From Epichloe hybrida (lineage: Eukaryota; Ascomycota; Sordariomycetes; Hypocreales; Clavicipitaceae): a DNA stretch of 64,000 nt. This document shows positions 1 through 11,349 of the stretch, in pieces (the stretch's first letter is position 1; each line of letters opens with the position of its first letter). The position numbers and the translations under genes were made by a program. The stretch is taken from assembly GCA_019022495.1 (NCBI GenBank), contig JAFEKR010000005.1, positions 1 through 64,000 on the forward strand, written 5' to 3'. Under the pieces are notes generated by a model. It was not told the origin of the DNA. It searched no databases and was given only the letters and a program-made list of their open reading frames with translations.

Positions 1-1591
1 TAATGATCCAAACACCATCAAAAAAGTACATATGTACATACGTACGGGGAAGTATGGAGTCGCGATGACCCGTGATTTCTAGTTCTGGATCCCGCTTAAG
101 CCCGATGTTTCCAACGAGAAACAGCAACAGCAAATGTGCGTTGGCTAGCGCCTGGAGCCTGCTCTTGGCGTCTTGCCGCATGGGTGTTTTGTCTAACTGA
201 CAATGGGATAGCGGCGAGGGCTGGGCGGGTGCTGGTTTCGCCATTTTCCCACGAGTTGCTCTGGCCTTTGTTCGGCTATCCCTTGAAAGTTGAGCCAGAG
301 CCTAGGTTGCGGCAACACCTGACACCTGGGACACCATCTTTGCGAATTTTTGCGAATCCTTGCGACGTCGTCATTGTACAATGGCCAGCAGGGATACGGA
401 AGCGAAAGCTGATAAATCGGACTCGTCCAATGCAACCGGAGTTCTTCCCCGACGATGCGATGTAGATGCTCACCGCTGCCTGGAGCCAGCGCTTCTGCTG
501 ACGATATTTTGGAATGCCGAGCCTTTCCTCCAAGGGTCATCCCGGATCGTATGTAGCCATGATCAGGCAGAGTGCGGAGTACGTCCGTAATACTGCACGG
601 CACATGCAGACGTTGTCGTGGTTGGCCTGGCTTGGCTTGGGGGCACCCGATTCTAGATGATCGGCATCATCCGAGAGACGCCGGCTAATGTGCTGGGCAA
701 GCCACCCACCCCTCTCCTGTCATGTCATGGCACTTCTGGTCCGCGGTGGTCACGGGGGGCAATTTCGGCCTGGCGAGTAAACCACCATTTCGCTCCCTCG
801 AATGGCGCGTGGTGTTTTTGTACATGTTCGGCCTGGAGGAAGGCTATTGACGGGAAAGCGATTTGGACCCTCCCTGCTTTGTAGGATCGGCGGATGTAAT
901 GTACGGATGTAGTGGTGTACATATGTACACCTTTGTCGCGCCACGTTCTCTTGTCTCTATCCGAGACAAGTTGCGTTGGCATCTAGCTGCCCCGCGGGCG
1001 TGAATGGTTTTGGATCTTGCGCGTAGCCAAGGCCCTGCTGGATGATTCGATGAAAGAGGCTGGAAAATCACCGAGAGTGACCAACGTCTGGACTCTGGTG
1101 GTTCAACACGTTCCAACACCGGACACAGCGCCAAAGCGGGGTCGCCCAAATTGTGACCTCGCGCACGTGGCGTTGCACAAGCAAGTGCAGCCAGACAACT
1201 CCCCTCCCTTGCTTGTTATTATTGTTGTTGCTTCACCATGTTTTGCTCTGCTTCAAATCTGAGGCTCTACCTCCGCCGCAAGCATTCGAAGGCCACAGTC
1301 CCCCTAGAGTCAATTCCGATCCTCGAGAACTCTGTCCTCGCCTCCCCCTAAGCAACACGGATCTCATGCACAGCTAGGCACCAGACTGCGAGTCTGGAAG
1401 GCATCTCGCTTAGTCTTTTGGCAATACTAGACATCGGCAAATGCCGAAAGGCTTTCCAGTATCTTCAAGAAACCTGATTTGAAAGCACAACGGGCAGCCC
1501 TGTGCCTCAGGTGAGCACCTGGGCTTCATTGGCGGGCGTCACCAATGCGCCTCCTCTTGACTGTTCGTAAACTCCCACTCAACACGGCGAG
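1..1591. other. Intergenic region upstream of the SRPK-like kinase
   Basis: No convincing gene is seen. Open frames here are short, overlap on both strands and lack family features. The 12-bp palindrome GTACATATGTAC occurs at 26-37 and 917-928 and again at 15049. The last 300 bases before 1592 are the likely promoter and 5' UTR of the kinase. Confidence 0.6.
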
Positions 1592-3035
1592 ATGCCTCGC
1601 CTAATGGTTCGTCCCATCCCAGGACGGTTACGGGCTGCGGCATCATGGACGCTCATTGCCAGTAGATACCCCAGATGCAGACCTCAAATCTCGACCTATT
1701 CAACCCATCGCCCTCTGTACGAGCATATTGACGGCGTCGAAAGACTTGACTACTATCGGCCAGGGGGATATCATCCCATTCAGATTGGTGACGTCTACCA
1801 GCAACGATACCGCATCATACACAAGCTTGGTTACGGTAGTTACTCAACCATTTGGCTCGCTCGGGATGAGCAAATTGCCACGTACGTTGCGATCAAAGTC
1901 GGCGTAGCTGAATGCGACTTCAAGGAAGTCGAACTGCTGAGTCGCATTTCCGCCGTCGCAGTCAAAAATAGAGAACTTGGAGGCAATCTGATTCCCCTAG
2001 TATGGGATCGCTTCAACATCGATGGGCCGAATGGGACACACCAATGCCTCGTCACTGCACCGGCAAGGTGTAGTCTTGCCGACGCGGCAAACTATGGTCC
2101 CTTCCAGCTCGACGTCGCCAGGTCACTTTCTGCACAGCTTGCCATGGCGTTGGCGTACATCCATCAGTTGGGATACGTCCACGGGGGTCAGTGTCACGTC
2201 CTGTTTTCCTCCCAAACCAAGACTCTAACACCTACTAGATCTTCATATGGGGAACATACTCCTCCAATTGCCAAGGCTCGACCACCTTTCCACCCAGCAA
2301 CTCTACGACGAATTCGATTCCCCGGAACCTGAGCCTGTACTTAAGGCTGATAAGCAGCCGCTCACGTCACCAAGTGTCCCCACACACGTCTACTCTCCGA
2401 TCTGGCTTGGCAAGCCCAGTAATGAGGTCCTAGTCCCTGAAGCCAAGATTCTTCTCACCGATTTTGGGACGGCCTTCAGCCCTGCGCAGGAGTCTAGGTT
2501 TAACTCGTATACACCTCTTCAAATTCGACCACCTGAAGTCAGATTCGAGCCAACGAGGCCTTTATCGTATACATCTGATATCTGGAGTCTTGGGTGTATC
2601 ATCTGGGCAATTCTCGGAGTCAAGCCGTTCCTTGACAGCTGGCTAATCGGGCCGGATGATGCCACCGCGGACCAGGTTGATGCCCTCGGACCGATGCCAG
2701 ATGAATGGTGGGAGACATGGCAAGGGAGGTCGAAAGGCTTTGTCGGAAACGGGAAGCCAAAGGAGGGGAGGGAGACGTGCACTTTCGATCAACGATTTGA
2801 AGATGCGATCCAGGCGCCAAGAAGGTGGAGGGGAATGGAGGTGATGGGTGAGGAAGAGAGGAATGCCCTTTTCCAGATGGTCAAGGGCATGCTCGTTTTC
2901 AGACCTGAAGATCGCCTGAGTGTACGTCAGGTGTTGCAGACGGATTGGATGAGGAAGTGGGCGATTCCCGAGGCCGAGAAGACTTGGGGGCGGGAGTTGC
3001 ACTGCAATCTTCTTCCAGAGACCCATAATATATAG
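1592..3035 (+). CDS. SRPK-like serine/threonine protein kinase
   Basis: Exons 1592-2186 and 2239-3035 give 463 residues. The intron (GTCAGT...CTACTAG, 52 bp) joins the frames inside the catalytic loop, restoring VHGDLHMGNILL. Visible kinase landmarks are the glycine-rich loop LGYGSYS (about 79-85), the ATP-binding lysine in VAIKV (K102), the catalytic aspartate in HGD (D199; the usual HRD arginine is replaced by glycine), and the DFG motif in LLTDFGTAF, followed by a PPEV activation-segment end and the YTSDIWSLGCIIW helix. This pattern, with a long insert between the two halves of the C-lobe, matches the SRPK (SR-protein kinase) group expanded in filamentous fungi, often called protein kinase domain-containing proteins. 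SRPKs phosphorylate RS dipeptides in splicing factors. Whether this paralogue does so is not shown. The basic 40-residue N-terminus could be a mitochondrial presequence, but this is weak. Confidence 0.9.
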
Positions 3036-5034
3036 GCTGGCCAGCAGGAGGGCAAAGTTGTCCATCCATGGCATACTTGAGGTAATTCTCAACTGCAAAG
3101 ACGGGTCGATTGGGTTGCTGGATTGCGTTTAGCTTCTTGCGCAAGCCTTTGTATGTAGTCGCATTATCACGGGCGCAAATATAAATTTGGCATAGAAACT
3201 GGGTTTGCAGGCATTCACTTGCACATCCGTGTACAGTCTACCCCCTGTTTGATTTTACACAAGTATATACATGACTAGGGGCAGCAGGCCAATAAGAGAC
3301 TTTTCCGTGGCACTGAGTAAAGTAAGAGGTATCTCATCTTACGTATAGTTGGCTAGGACTATAGTATCTTTTACTATCGTAGATATCACTAACAGCTCCA
3401 CTTATTATAGCCACTAAGAGCTGGTAGTAGCCGCCCCGCGTGGGACTTGTAGTGTGTAAAATCAAACAGGGGGTATTAGACTGTACATGTTGCCGTGACA
3501 TCGTACACCTAAAGTACCTGCCACAGCACGGAGCCACAGCACGGAGTACATGGTATGATTGGTCTCCCTGCCCCACCTCCTTCCTCTTGAAAAGGCGGGA
3601 AGACTCGAGAACATGCTAGAATCGCACAAGTTGGCTATATTATCGTGGGCCAACTTCTCACGCCCGAGTCAAAACGAGTTCTCTAACTCTCTTGCAACGC
3701 GCATCGCCACAAAAGCCGCGTCGGCAGAAAGCCAGGTGGTTTCGTGCTTATCATTCACAATACAAAGTGCGGATCAGATGCGAGTGAGTTTCGCCACTGT
3801 TTCGCCACTGTTTCGCCACGAGCTATCCATCCATGGATGCCATGCTAGTTTTCGACATATGTAGGGTTATTAGACATGGCAGGTAGTCGCAATTCGCAGA
3901 CCAACCTGCAAGTTGATTTTATGAAGGCGGTGATATAGGCACAGCAAACTTTGCTGATGTAAACTGCGTACCACCTGTCATGTTGAGCCGTTTATCTATA
4001 TAAGATGCTCCGGCTTCAATTTATGAATTGGCAGTCTCATGGATGCTGGAGTTCACGCAGTTCTTCGACTTCCGTGACATTAAGCTGCCACGGCTGGAAG
4101 GACTTGTTGACCGGACATTATTTATGTATGTCATGCCTGGATCCTACGAAAGCGGTTCGACATGGTATTGAGCTTCGGTAAATACTTTCATTATCACGGT
4201 GGGCCTACTCGAGGTCGTTCGTGGGATTCCCAACATTCAACAACTCGCCACCGCCACCGCGGATGTACAACCATGGCATACCGAATAGATCGATATTCGG
4301 AGACAGTCCCAGTACAAGTACAAGTTGTACTGTACTTGGTCACGCCAAAGAATCATCAATCTCCACCATCCAGGGTCTAGAATTCGCGCCCCCCCCCCCC
4401 GTTCTCCCGGAGAAAAGCTCCTACTCGCCTTGCGTCCAGGAGCTACAAGTTGTCCTGAACGAAGTGATACGATATCTACATGTAGATGTCGTGTTGGAGA
4501 TGCTCCGGCTTTGGTGGATCCCTCCCATCAGACGAACGGGGTTGTCTCACGAAAACGTGCCACGCCCTTATCGTCATTGAGGAACTGGCGTTCATTCAAG
4601 CTACGTGTCCTTGGCTAAGCAGAGGTGCTCACTTTACTGAAAGAAGATTCTCGAGGGCGCTGTACAGGCTGATTGAAGATGCCCGACGACCCCGTTGACG
4701 ACCCCGTTGATGTGCCCCCCCCCCCCTCCTCCCTCTTGTGCCTATCAACTTGCATAACCAAGACAAAAGATCACAGTATAAAGGGAAAGCGGATATCTGC
4801 CGCGCGGCTCCCTTTCCCGGTCAAAATCAGAGAATTTTCAGGCTACGTGTTCCTACGGGCGTAGTCGGTCACAGCCCAGCCGAGACGATATATATACACA
4901 CATGTCCATTCCAGACAGGCATAATAATCTCTTTGTCTCAAGTTTCATGACGAGAGAGAAAGGAGAGACCAGTAAGAGCAAGATATATATATATCAATCG
5001 AGCTCGACAGACTAAGTCCCCCGAAACCAGCATC
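3036..5034. other. 2-kb intergenic region with a short inverted-repeat element and simple repeats
   Basis: It holds the MITE-like element at 3231-3486, a triplicated TTTCGCCACTG at about 3787-3820, and poly-C runs near 4390 and 4710. The last few hundred bases precede the HSF-type gene and should contain its promoter. No supported gene is seen; the proline-rich frames around 4221-4580 have no start context or family resemblance. Confidence 0.6.
3231..3486. mobile_element. MITE-like inverted-repeat element, copy 1
   Basis: The two ends carry terminal inverted repeats of about 30 bp. The left end is 3231-3260 and the right end 3454-3486. Both read GTACAGTCTA, then CCCCCTGTTTGATTTTACAC, with 3 extra bases on the right. 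The element is about 256 bp, AT-rich, and has no coding capacity. A related, decayed copy lies at 11881-12035. No clear target-site duplication could be assigned. A non-autonomous DNA transposon is the simplest reading. Confidence 0.7.
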
Positions 5035-6526
5035 ATGGACTCGACCTCCCCCCGAGAACTGCAGATTGCCGAAAAGATAGCACCGTTTATCGAAAAGCTT
5101 GCCAGGTACGCCGCTGTACAATGGAATCTATCAACACCCCCCTCCTTCTCACTAACCAAAAAAAAAAAAAACAAAAAAACAATACAGTCTGGTCGAGGAC
5201 ACGAACCATGACGACCTCATCCGTTGGTCAGACGACGGAATGTCCTTCATCGTGGTTGACAAGAAAGAGTTTGTCGACAAGCTGCTTCCCGAGATGTTCA
5301 AGCACCAGAACTTCCCATCCTTTGTTCGGCAGCTCAACATGTACGGGTTCCAAAAGGTTCCTCCAATGCCGGTAACCGTCGATCGAGCAGGGGAGCGCCG
5401 CGCTCCCATGGACATGACCGAGTACAGACACCCGTATTTCATCCGGGGTCGTCCAAGGCTTCTTTTCAGGATAAAGAGAAACCAGAGCAGGCGAGAGCTT
5501 GCGGCGGCGCCGCCGCCGCCACTGCCGGGTCGTGACGGCATCATCACGGCCGGGGTCCATCCGATGCAAATGGGGGGCCCATCTCGACAGGACAATCACC
5601 AGCTTGCTTCGTCCGGGTTCCACGCGCAGGGCCTGAACTTGCAGACGAGAGATGCGCAGTCTCTCCGCGATAACCTGCGGGAGGCTCGGGAGCAACAAGG
5701 TGTGATTACGAGGGCCATCAATGGGCTTCACGGCGCGAATAGGGGCCTGAGTGATCAGAATCTTGTGTTTCAGCGCCTGCACGACCAGCATGAGCACTCC
5801 ATCAACGCCATCTTGGACTACATGGTTCTTCTGCTTCCCCGCAGCTTCAACGACTACATCAATGGGCCGGATGGGAGCGGCATGACTCTTGGACAGGATG
5901 CCTTGTCCGTTCAGCAGGCAAGGGATCATCATCGAGCAACAGGCAGCCCTGGTCATGTCCTCGACAGCCACAGGCGTGACTACTTGACACAGCACGGCAG
6001 TAATAGCAATAATAGCAATGGTGTCTGGGACCCTGTCTCGGCCACCGACGCCCCGGGCCGCACCACAGTGACGGGGGCCGCCCCCCCCCACGAGAGAACC
6101 GCGGGCGCATCGCAGGCAGGTCTGTACGGACTCACTGGGAGACGTCATGACGTGCAGACGGCGTCATCAAGTGATGCCTGCAAGACGTTTGAGGAGGAAG
6201 CAACGCTGCTTGGGCAGCCCCACCACCACCGCTCGTTCGGACATGAGCAGCTCCGGGCCATGCAAGAGGATCAGGATACACGAATTTCAAACATCAGGAC
6301 CATGGTACACACACTGAGCCCCAGGAGCGGGGGAGGCGGCAACATCCATGCGCCGGGGCTCGTTGATGACACGGGAACATGTGTCCCCTGCGGCGAGGCT
6401 CGTTGCCGAACTCACTCGGGAAGGGATGACGCCAAGGGCGAGAATACTGCACCTCCGGGTGACGAGAAACTTGAGCAGAAAGGTGACGTTGATTATTTCA
6501 GTTGGCCGTCTAGTCAGTATCGTTGA
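5035..6526 (+). CDS. HSF-type DNA-binding transcription factor
   Basis: Exons 5035-5105 and 5188-6526 give 469 residues. The start is the ATG whose frame, after removing an 82-bp intron with an A-rich 3' half, runs into the domain. Residues 15-120 form a heat-shock-factor DNA-binding domain: IAPFIEKLASL, then LIRWSDDGMSFIVVD, then the recognition-helix signature FKHQNFPSFVRQLNMYGF (about 61-78). A predicted coiled coil follows at about 175-235 (heptad-like SLRDNLREAREQQG...), the usual trimerisation region. The C-terminal half is low-complexity and His/Gly/Asn-rich. No response-regulator receiver domain is present, so it is not an Skn7 orthologue. Hsf1, Sfl1-like or an HSF2-type paralogue remain possible. 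It would bind nGAAn arrays in the nucleus. The last 48 bases, including the stop codon, are duplicated just downstream. Confidence 0.9.
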
Positions 6527-6585
6527 GATTGGGCAGAAAAGTGACGTTGAATTGTTTCAATTGGCCGTCTAGTCAGTATCGTTGA
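6479..6585 (+). repeat. Tandem duplication of the HSF gene's 3' end including its stop codon
   Basis: A segment of about 48 bp ending in TCTAGTCAGTATCGTTGAG occurs at about 6479-6527 and again at about 6538-6585, 59 bp apart, with a few G/A differences. The second copy is outside the reading frame, downstream of the stop. Confidence 0.85.
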
Positions 6586-6922
6586 GGAAAGTCAGGTATG
6601 TACATATGTTAACAGGAGAGAAAAGTTGCTCGCAGCTTAGAAGGCGAGCATGCGTTAGCGGCGTCCAGTCGACAGTTAGATTGTTGGCTATATTCGAGCT
6701 GGTCGCGTCAATGTTTGATTTCTGCAGCCCGCGGGATTTGTGAAGTTCGACACCACTCTCTACGGTATCTCGAGTAGCTGCCTAAGGACACGCATTCGTA
6801 GCATCAACTGTAAGTCCTAAACTAAGTCCGTTCATCCCTGTTTCTTGAGACTAGTGGATGGCTGTTGCTCATCAGGAGCGCACGCCCTTGGGGCATATAC
6901 ATATATATGCCCGGCTCAATCA
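6527..6922. other. Convergent intergenic region
   Basis: This is the 3' space between two convergent genes (HSF-type factor and transporter). It contains the second copy of the 59-bp tandem duplication, a near match to the GTACATATGTAC palindrome at 6599 and TA-rich sequence around 6898. No gene is seen. Confidence 0.6.
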
Positions 6923-8769
6923 TCACGACCCACCACGACTCTTCACAGCAATAAATACGCTCAGCGCTAGAGCAACCAGAGTTCCCGTCACAACAAACGC
7001 GAGGTTGATGGGCGTGGGATTCCCACCAAGCACGTCATGTGTAAGGGCATCAAGACCAGATTGAGCCAAGTTGATGACACCCGAGAAGCACACGATGGTG
7101 CCGTAAATCCGGCCAAAAGACCTGAACCCGAAGACTTTGGTCGCATAGTCACTAGAACAAGCAGAATAGTCAGTGCCCTACTCGGAAGAAAACAGGCAAC
7201 ACGTTTTGTGGCGGGCGTGACCTACGAAACCGCCGAGTAATACAACGGCCGAAAGATGACGAAGGCGACGACGGTGGCGTACCCTGCCCACAAATAGGGG
7301 AGACAGTTCAAGATACCTATTGCGGCGATGAAAAGGGTTACTATGCCGAATACCACTGGCACGCTGAGGTTGTTGAGCACGAGACCGATGAGAGGAGTCG
7401 ATGCGACTCCTGCGATGGGCAGCGCAATGTCGAAAAAGTCATTCACCTCTGTCGCTGAGCGTTCCGAGTCCAGCATGTATCTGTACTGCGCACGAATGGT
7501 GGCGATGAAGTAGTTCATGCGCAGCATCTGGATGGCTGTCAGCAAGAGAATGAGCACGAACCAGGGGCTCAGCATCTGTCTGCGAGGCGAGACATCGTGC
7601 AGGACTCCCCATACACCGCTCGCTTCTTGCCTTTCCTCGTGGAGCTTTCTTCGATCTTGTCGTTGTGCGGCGTCACCGGCCACGTTCTCCAATTGGTCGA
7701 GTGTGGCAGTGCGAGCTAGCTCGGCTGTGCCATAAATGTTTCCGTTACCGTATTCGTTTCCGTTTCCGTTTCCGCCGCGTTCTCGGGCATCAGGCGGTGC
7801 TTGCTCGACTTTGCCAATCAAGCCTTCGAGCCTGGACATTGTGTGGTAGGGATGCGGCGGCATGTAGGTCATCTCGGCTATGGCGATGAGAATCGGGACA
7901 AGGGCGTAGCCCAGAAAGAAGTATTGAAGTGAAAGCTTGCCGGATGTCGCCTCGTAAACCATGCCGTAGATGAGAAACACGGCCGACGATGCGTCGAAAG
8001 CTCCCGTCATGACGGCAACAATGGCGCCAGAGTGCTTTGGAAAGGCGTTGACCAGCTGAAAACTGGGCACGAATATGAAGGTCCCCCCCATGGCGAGCAG
8101 AGCATTCGCAACCAGGTAGCCGTCCAGCCCCGGGAAAGCAAAGGACGCGGCAAGCAGGAGACTCCCGGCCGCCAAGAGCACGCACGCGGCAAGCCAGCAA
8201 GCACGCCGGCCAAACAAGTCGAGAACAGATCCAGCCAGGAGCGATGACACGTTGGTGGTGACGGACCCGACGACGAAGAAGAGGTTCAGGCGCAAGTCCT
8301 GCTCGTTGCAAGGCACCGTGTCGTACTTGTTGCCCGGGGAGGAGTCTGTGAGATGGCTGCCATGACCATCACAGACGTCGCTGTACAGGCCCTCGCGCAC
8401 CAAGATCGGTTTCAGGGCGGCGAAGCCAAAGACGATTCCTGCGCACAACCAGCACGAAACAACGCCAGTGGCTACCTGGGCTGGCGGCGGACGGCGTCAG
8501 TTACTGCCAATTTTTGGCGAAAGTGTGTACACATGGTACTTACCTCCTCGTCTGGCAACAGACACCTCGAATGCGGGAATCTGAACCTCTTGCTCGGCCC
8601 GGGTGGCCACTCCGAAGTTCATGGAGCGCCACTTCGGTTTTCCAGTGGCCGGATGGTCGGTCCCAAGAAGGCGAGTTGTCTCATCTCCGCCGTTGCTTGC
8701 CCGGCCGTCCGCGAGACCCCCGGCGTAGTCGAAGCCTTCGGACTGCGTGACATGCTGAGCCAACGACAT
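6923..8769 (-). CDS. MFS transporter, Fmp42/SLC43 (LAT3-like) family
   Basis: Three exons on the minus strand, 8769-8544, 8480-7226 and 7151-6923, give 569 residues. The first intron (GTAAGT, 63 bp) and the second (GTAGGT, 74 bp) were placed so that RPLYYSAVS continues into DYATKVFGFRSFGRIYG, a signature of this family. Residues 1-75 are a hydrophilic cytosolic tail. They are followed by about 12 membrane segments in two blocks split by a large cytosolic loop that contains a Gly/Asn repeat (GGNGNGNEYGNGN). The conserved CNEQDLRLNLFFVVGS and LDLFGRR motifs lie in the first block. Yeast Fmp42 is uncharacterised; animal SLC43 proteins are facilitated transporters of large neutral amino acids. 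Membrane location and substrate are therefore inferred. The neighbour at 9138 is an argininosuccinate-lyase-like enzyme transcribed in the same direction, 368 bp upstream. Confidence 0.9.
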
Positions 8770-9137
8770 TGTCCAGTGGAGCCGAAGAAGTGCGTGTGTG
8801 ATCTGTTGCTGCTCCCAAGCATCATTTGCAAAGCATGGGGATTCTGGCCGATGTTATATGAGCTTGTCGTCATCGTCACCGCCTGGGGCCACTTCTCGCC
8901 GTGGGTCTGATGAATTTGCGTCAATTTGCGTGACGTTGCGAAACACATTAAAAAGGTGGGGATGCATGGAACGGAACGGAATATACGACCGGATTCTCGC
9001 AGTTTCCATGAGTGGAGGTCGAGATGCAACAAGAATCTACGGATGCATATGTACATAGTTTTTTTATTAGGTTTTTTTTAGAAAAATCCCCAGTAAACTG
9101 CCGCCCCGTACACACTATCTGAAAGTACATGAAACTC
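8770..9137. other. Intergenic region between the transporter and the lyase-like gene
   Basis: 368 bp separating two minus-strand genes. It should hold the transporter promoter and the lyase 3' UTR. A T-rich stretch lies at 9058-9080. No gene is seen. Confidence 0.6.
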
Positions 9138-10640
9138 TCATCGATCCGCTAGAATAGTCTGAATGGCGTCGTCCAAATCTCTTCGTGCTTGAACGAGCCC
9201 CGCCCACTTTTGCTTCACCCAGGCCTGGTTCTCCATCAACAATTCCTCCGCCTCACTCCGCAACGAGGCAACCTCGGGGGGCCCAACACTTCCAGCGCTA
9301 ATGCGGGTGTTGACGAAGGCCTCGGGGTCCAGAGCCAGGTGAACATCCTCTTGCGACATGGCCACCTCCTTTCCGACCGTCTGTAAGCTAGCTTCTCTGA
9401 CGAGCTCCGCGGTCACCGCCGACTTTGGCACTCTCCTCTCTCGGCAGGTGCTCACTACCTTTGAAACCACAGCATAGGCTTGTCTCATGGACAAGCCGTG
9501 ATGTTGCATCAGCGTGTCCGATAGATTGCTGGTGGTGGACCAGCTTTCAGCCAGGACATGCCGAATCCTCTCCCCGTTCAGCTGAACTGCCTCGACGGAG
9601 AGGCCTGCCAGAACGAGCATGTCGGAGGTGGTCTCCAGGGCCTGCTCCATGTTTGACGGGATCCCGTGCAGGGAGTGGTCTCCCGTTCCGGCCGAGCGAC
9701 TTGTGGCGAGGACGTTTGTGTACCACGAGACGCTCGGTCCGGCAGCAAGCTTGATGGCCTCCAGGGTCACGGGGTTCCTCTTCTGCGGGAACAGGCTGCT
9801 TCTCTCGCAGAAAGTGTCGGGCAGTGATATGAACGCAAACTCGTTGCTCGACCACAGTTGAAGGTCGGTGGCGAGGTCGTTCAGGTGAGACATGACCATG
9901 GACAAGGCAGCCATGACATCGGCCGTGTACTCGGCATCTTTGCCCAGCAGGGAGTTCCCGACGCAGCCGTCGAAACCCAACAGCCGGGCGGTTCTCCGGC
10001 GGTCGATGCTGATTCCCGTCCCGCATCTGCCCACGGTGCCGAGCGGGCTGCGGTTCAGCCGCGCGAAAGCTGCTCGGCAGCGCTCAAAATCATCTTGCAG
10101 CTTCGACGCATACGCCAACAGGTAGTGGGCGTAGTTCCCAGGCTGAGACTGCTGCATGTGTGTGTGGTACGGAAAGACGGTGGACTCGTACCTCCCAGCC
10201 GTGGTGATGAGGACCTGTTGAAAGTCATTGATCCTCGTCATGCACCGCAGGAGCAAGTTTCTGAGGGAGATTCTACCGACGGTGGCCCGCTGGTCAATGC
10301 GGCTGCGAGCCGTGTGCATTGCGCCGGCAACATAGTCGCCCAGCTTCTCGGCAAGAGCTGCCTCGATCTGGTAGAGAAGGCTCTCCTTGGTAGGGTCAAT
10401 GGCCAGGTTCTCTACGCCCGCGTCTCCGATTTGTCTTATGGCCGGGAGCAGCTTCCGGCCAACGTCCCTGGACATGGTCCCGTGCTCCACGAGCATGACA
10501 ACGTGTGCCAGGTCGATCCAGATGAATTCCGCGAGTTGCCTTGATTCCGCCCTTTGGGTCGGCCAGCAATGATATAAGAGGACTGGAGTACAGGGGACAG
10601 CAGGCATGCCCGCCTGAGGGGAGGCAACAAGTGTTCTCAT
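9138..10640 (-). CDS. Argininosuccinate-lyase-like enzyme (fumarase/aspartase superfamily)
   Basis: A single long exon of 500 residues read from the first ATG at 10640. The superfamily signatures are clear: TARSRIDQ (about 110-117, cf. TGRSRNDQ of argininosuccinate lyase), the THMQQSQP block with the proton-relay histidine (about H161), SPLGTVGRCGTGISIDR, and the flexible serine loop SSLFPQKRNP (about 281-290). Family members split a succinyl adduct by beta-elimination and release fumarate. Three things differ from true argininosuccinate lyase: the substrate-contact Asn is Ile (RSRID), Gly is replaced in TGRS (TARS), and the N-terminal WGGRF block is absent. A different N-succinyl substrate is therefore likely; this is inference. 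The extreme N-terminus is uncertain, and an upstream exon could have been missed. The adjacent co-oriented gene is an amino-acid-type transporter. Confidence 0.82.
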   Translation of the reverse strand: MRTLVASPQAGMPAVPCTPVLLYHCWPTQRAESRQLAEFIWIDLAHVVMLVEHGTMSRDVGRKLLPAIRQIGDAGVENLAIDPTKESLLYQIEAALAEKLGDYVAGAMHTARSRIDQRATVGRISLRNLLLRCMTRINDFQQVLITTAGRYESTVFPYHTHMQQSQPGNYAHYLLAYASKLQDDFERCRAAFARLNRSPLGTVGRCGTGISIDRRRTARLLGFDGCVGNSLLGKDAEYTADVMAALSMVMSHLNDLATDLQLWSSNEFAFISLPDTFCERSSLFPQKRNPVTLEAIKLAAGPSVSWYTNVLATSRSAGTGDHSLHGIPSNMEQALETTSDMLVLAGLSVEAVQLNGERIRHVLAESWSTTSNLSDTLMQHHGLSMRQAYAVVSKVVSTCRERRVPKSAVTAELVREASLQTVGKEVAMSQEDVHLALDPEAFVNTRISAGSVGPPEVASLRSEAEELLMENQAWVKQKWAGLVQARRDLDDAIQTILADR

Positions 10641-11349
10641 CTTGATACAAAGCAGGCAACAGGCTGTGTGACGTGATACCAACCAAGCAAGTGATGACCC
10701 AAAAAAAAAAAATTAAAAAAAAAAGGAGAAGAAGAGAAGAAGAAGAAGAAAAAGCCCAAGTGAGACCCTTTTTTTTTTTAAAGCAAGAAAAGGAAGAGGG
10801 TGTTGGTTGGAAAACGGGGGGGGGGGAAATAGCATGTACAAATGGATCTCGAAGGAACCAGAAAATCAGGTGTCTCCCAAGCTGCTTTTAAAAAGTTTAC
10901 AACCAGACGGAAGAAATGAAAACACAGACGATATCCTATCCGAATCACGGGCCAGGCCGCGTGGGGGCTCAACCCTTTTGCCCCAGCCGAGCTGGAACAT
11001 GCCGCCACATGATGGAAGCTGAAGAGACAGACGGGCAAGTATTACCGGCCAGCGTCCTCTCGGTGAATGAGTCGTTCCCAATGCCGCTTTTTGTTTGGCC
11101 ATGGCAGCTGACAGGGGTCCGTCCGCCCGCCCGAGGACGTGGTCGTTGGAGACACTCGGTATAATAATGGAGCATACATATTCACGGTACGGAGTAGTAC
11201 AATGGTCCAGTGCTTCAATTGTGTGGAGACGAAATGAATACATATGTAGATGGCTTGTCGTGATTTAGCGTGGCGCTCCCACGAGTTCCAGCCACGCACC
11301 CCATCATGAAGACGAATAATGCCGAGATTTACTGTAACCCCTTTCAGGC
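10641..11349. other. Intergenic region with A/G-rich simple sequence
   Basis: It holds homopurine runs (A-rich and GAA-rich, about 10690-10830) just upstream of the lyase-like gene, then the 3' flank of the small secreted-protein gene. A missed first exon of the lyase is possible here, but none is convincing. Confidence 0.5.

Noticed and set aside
5228..6148. Minus-strand open frame of 306 codons
   Set aside because: Antisense shadow of the HSF-type gene, whose DNA-binding domain is unmistakable on the plus strand.
9858..10544. Plus-strand frame of 228 codons
   Set aside because: Antisense of the lyase-like gene; no family features.
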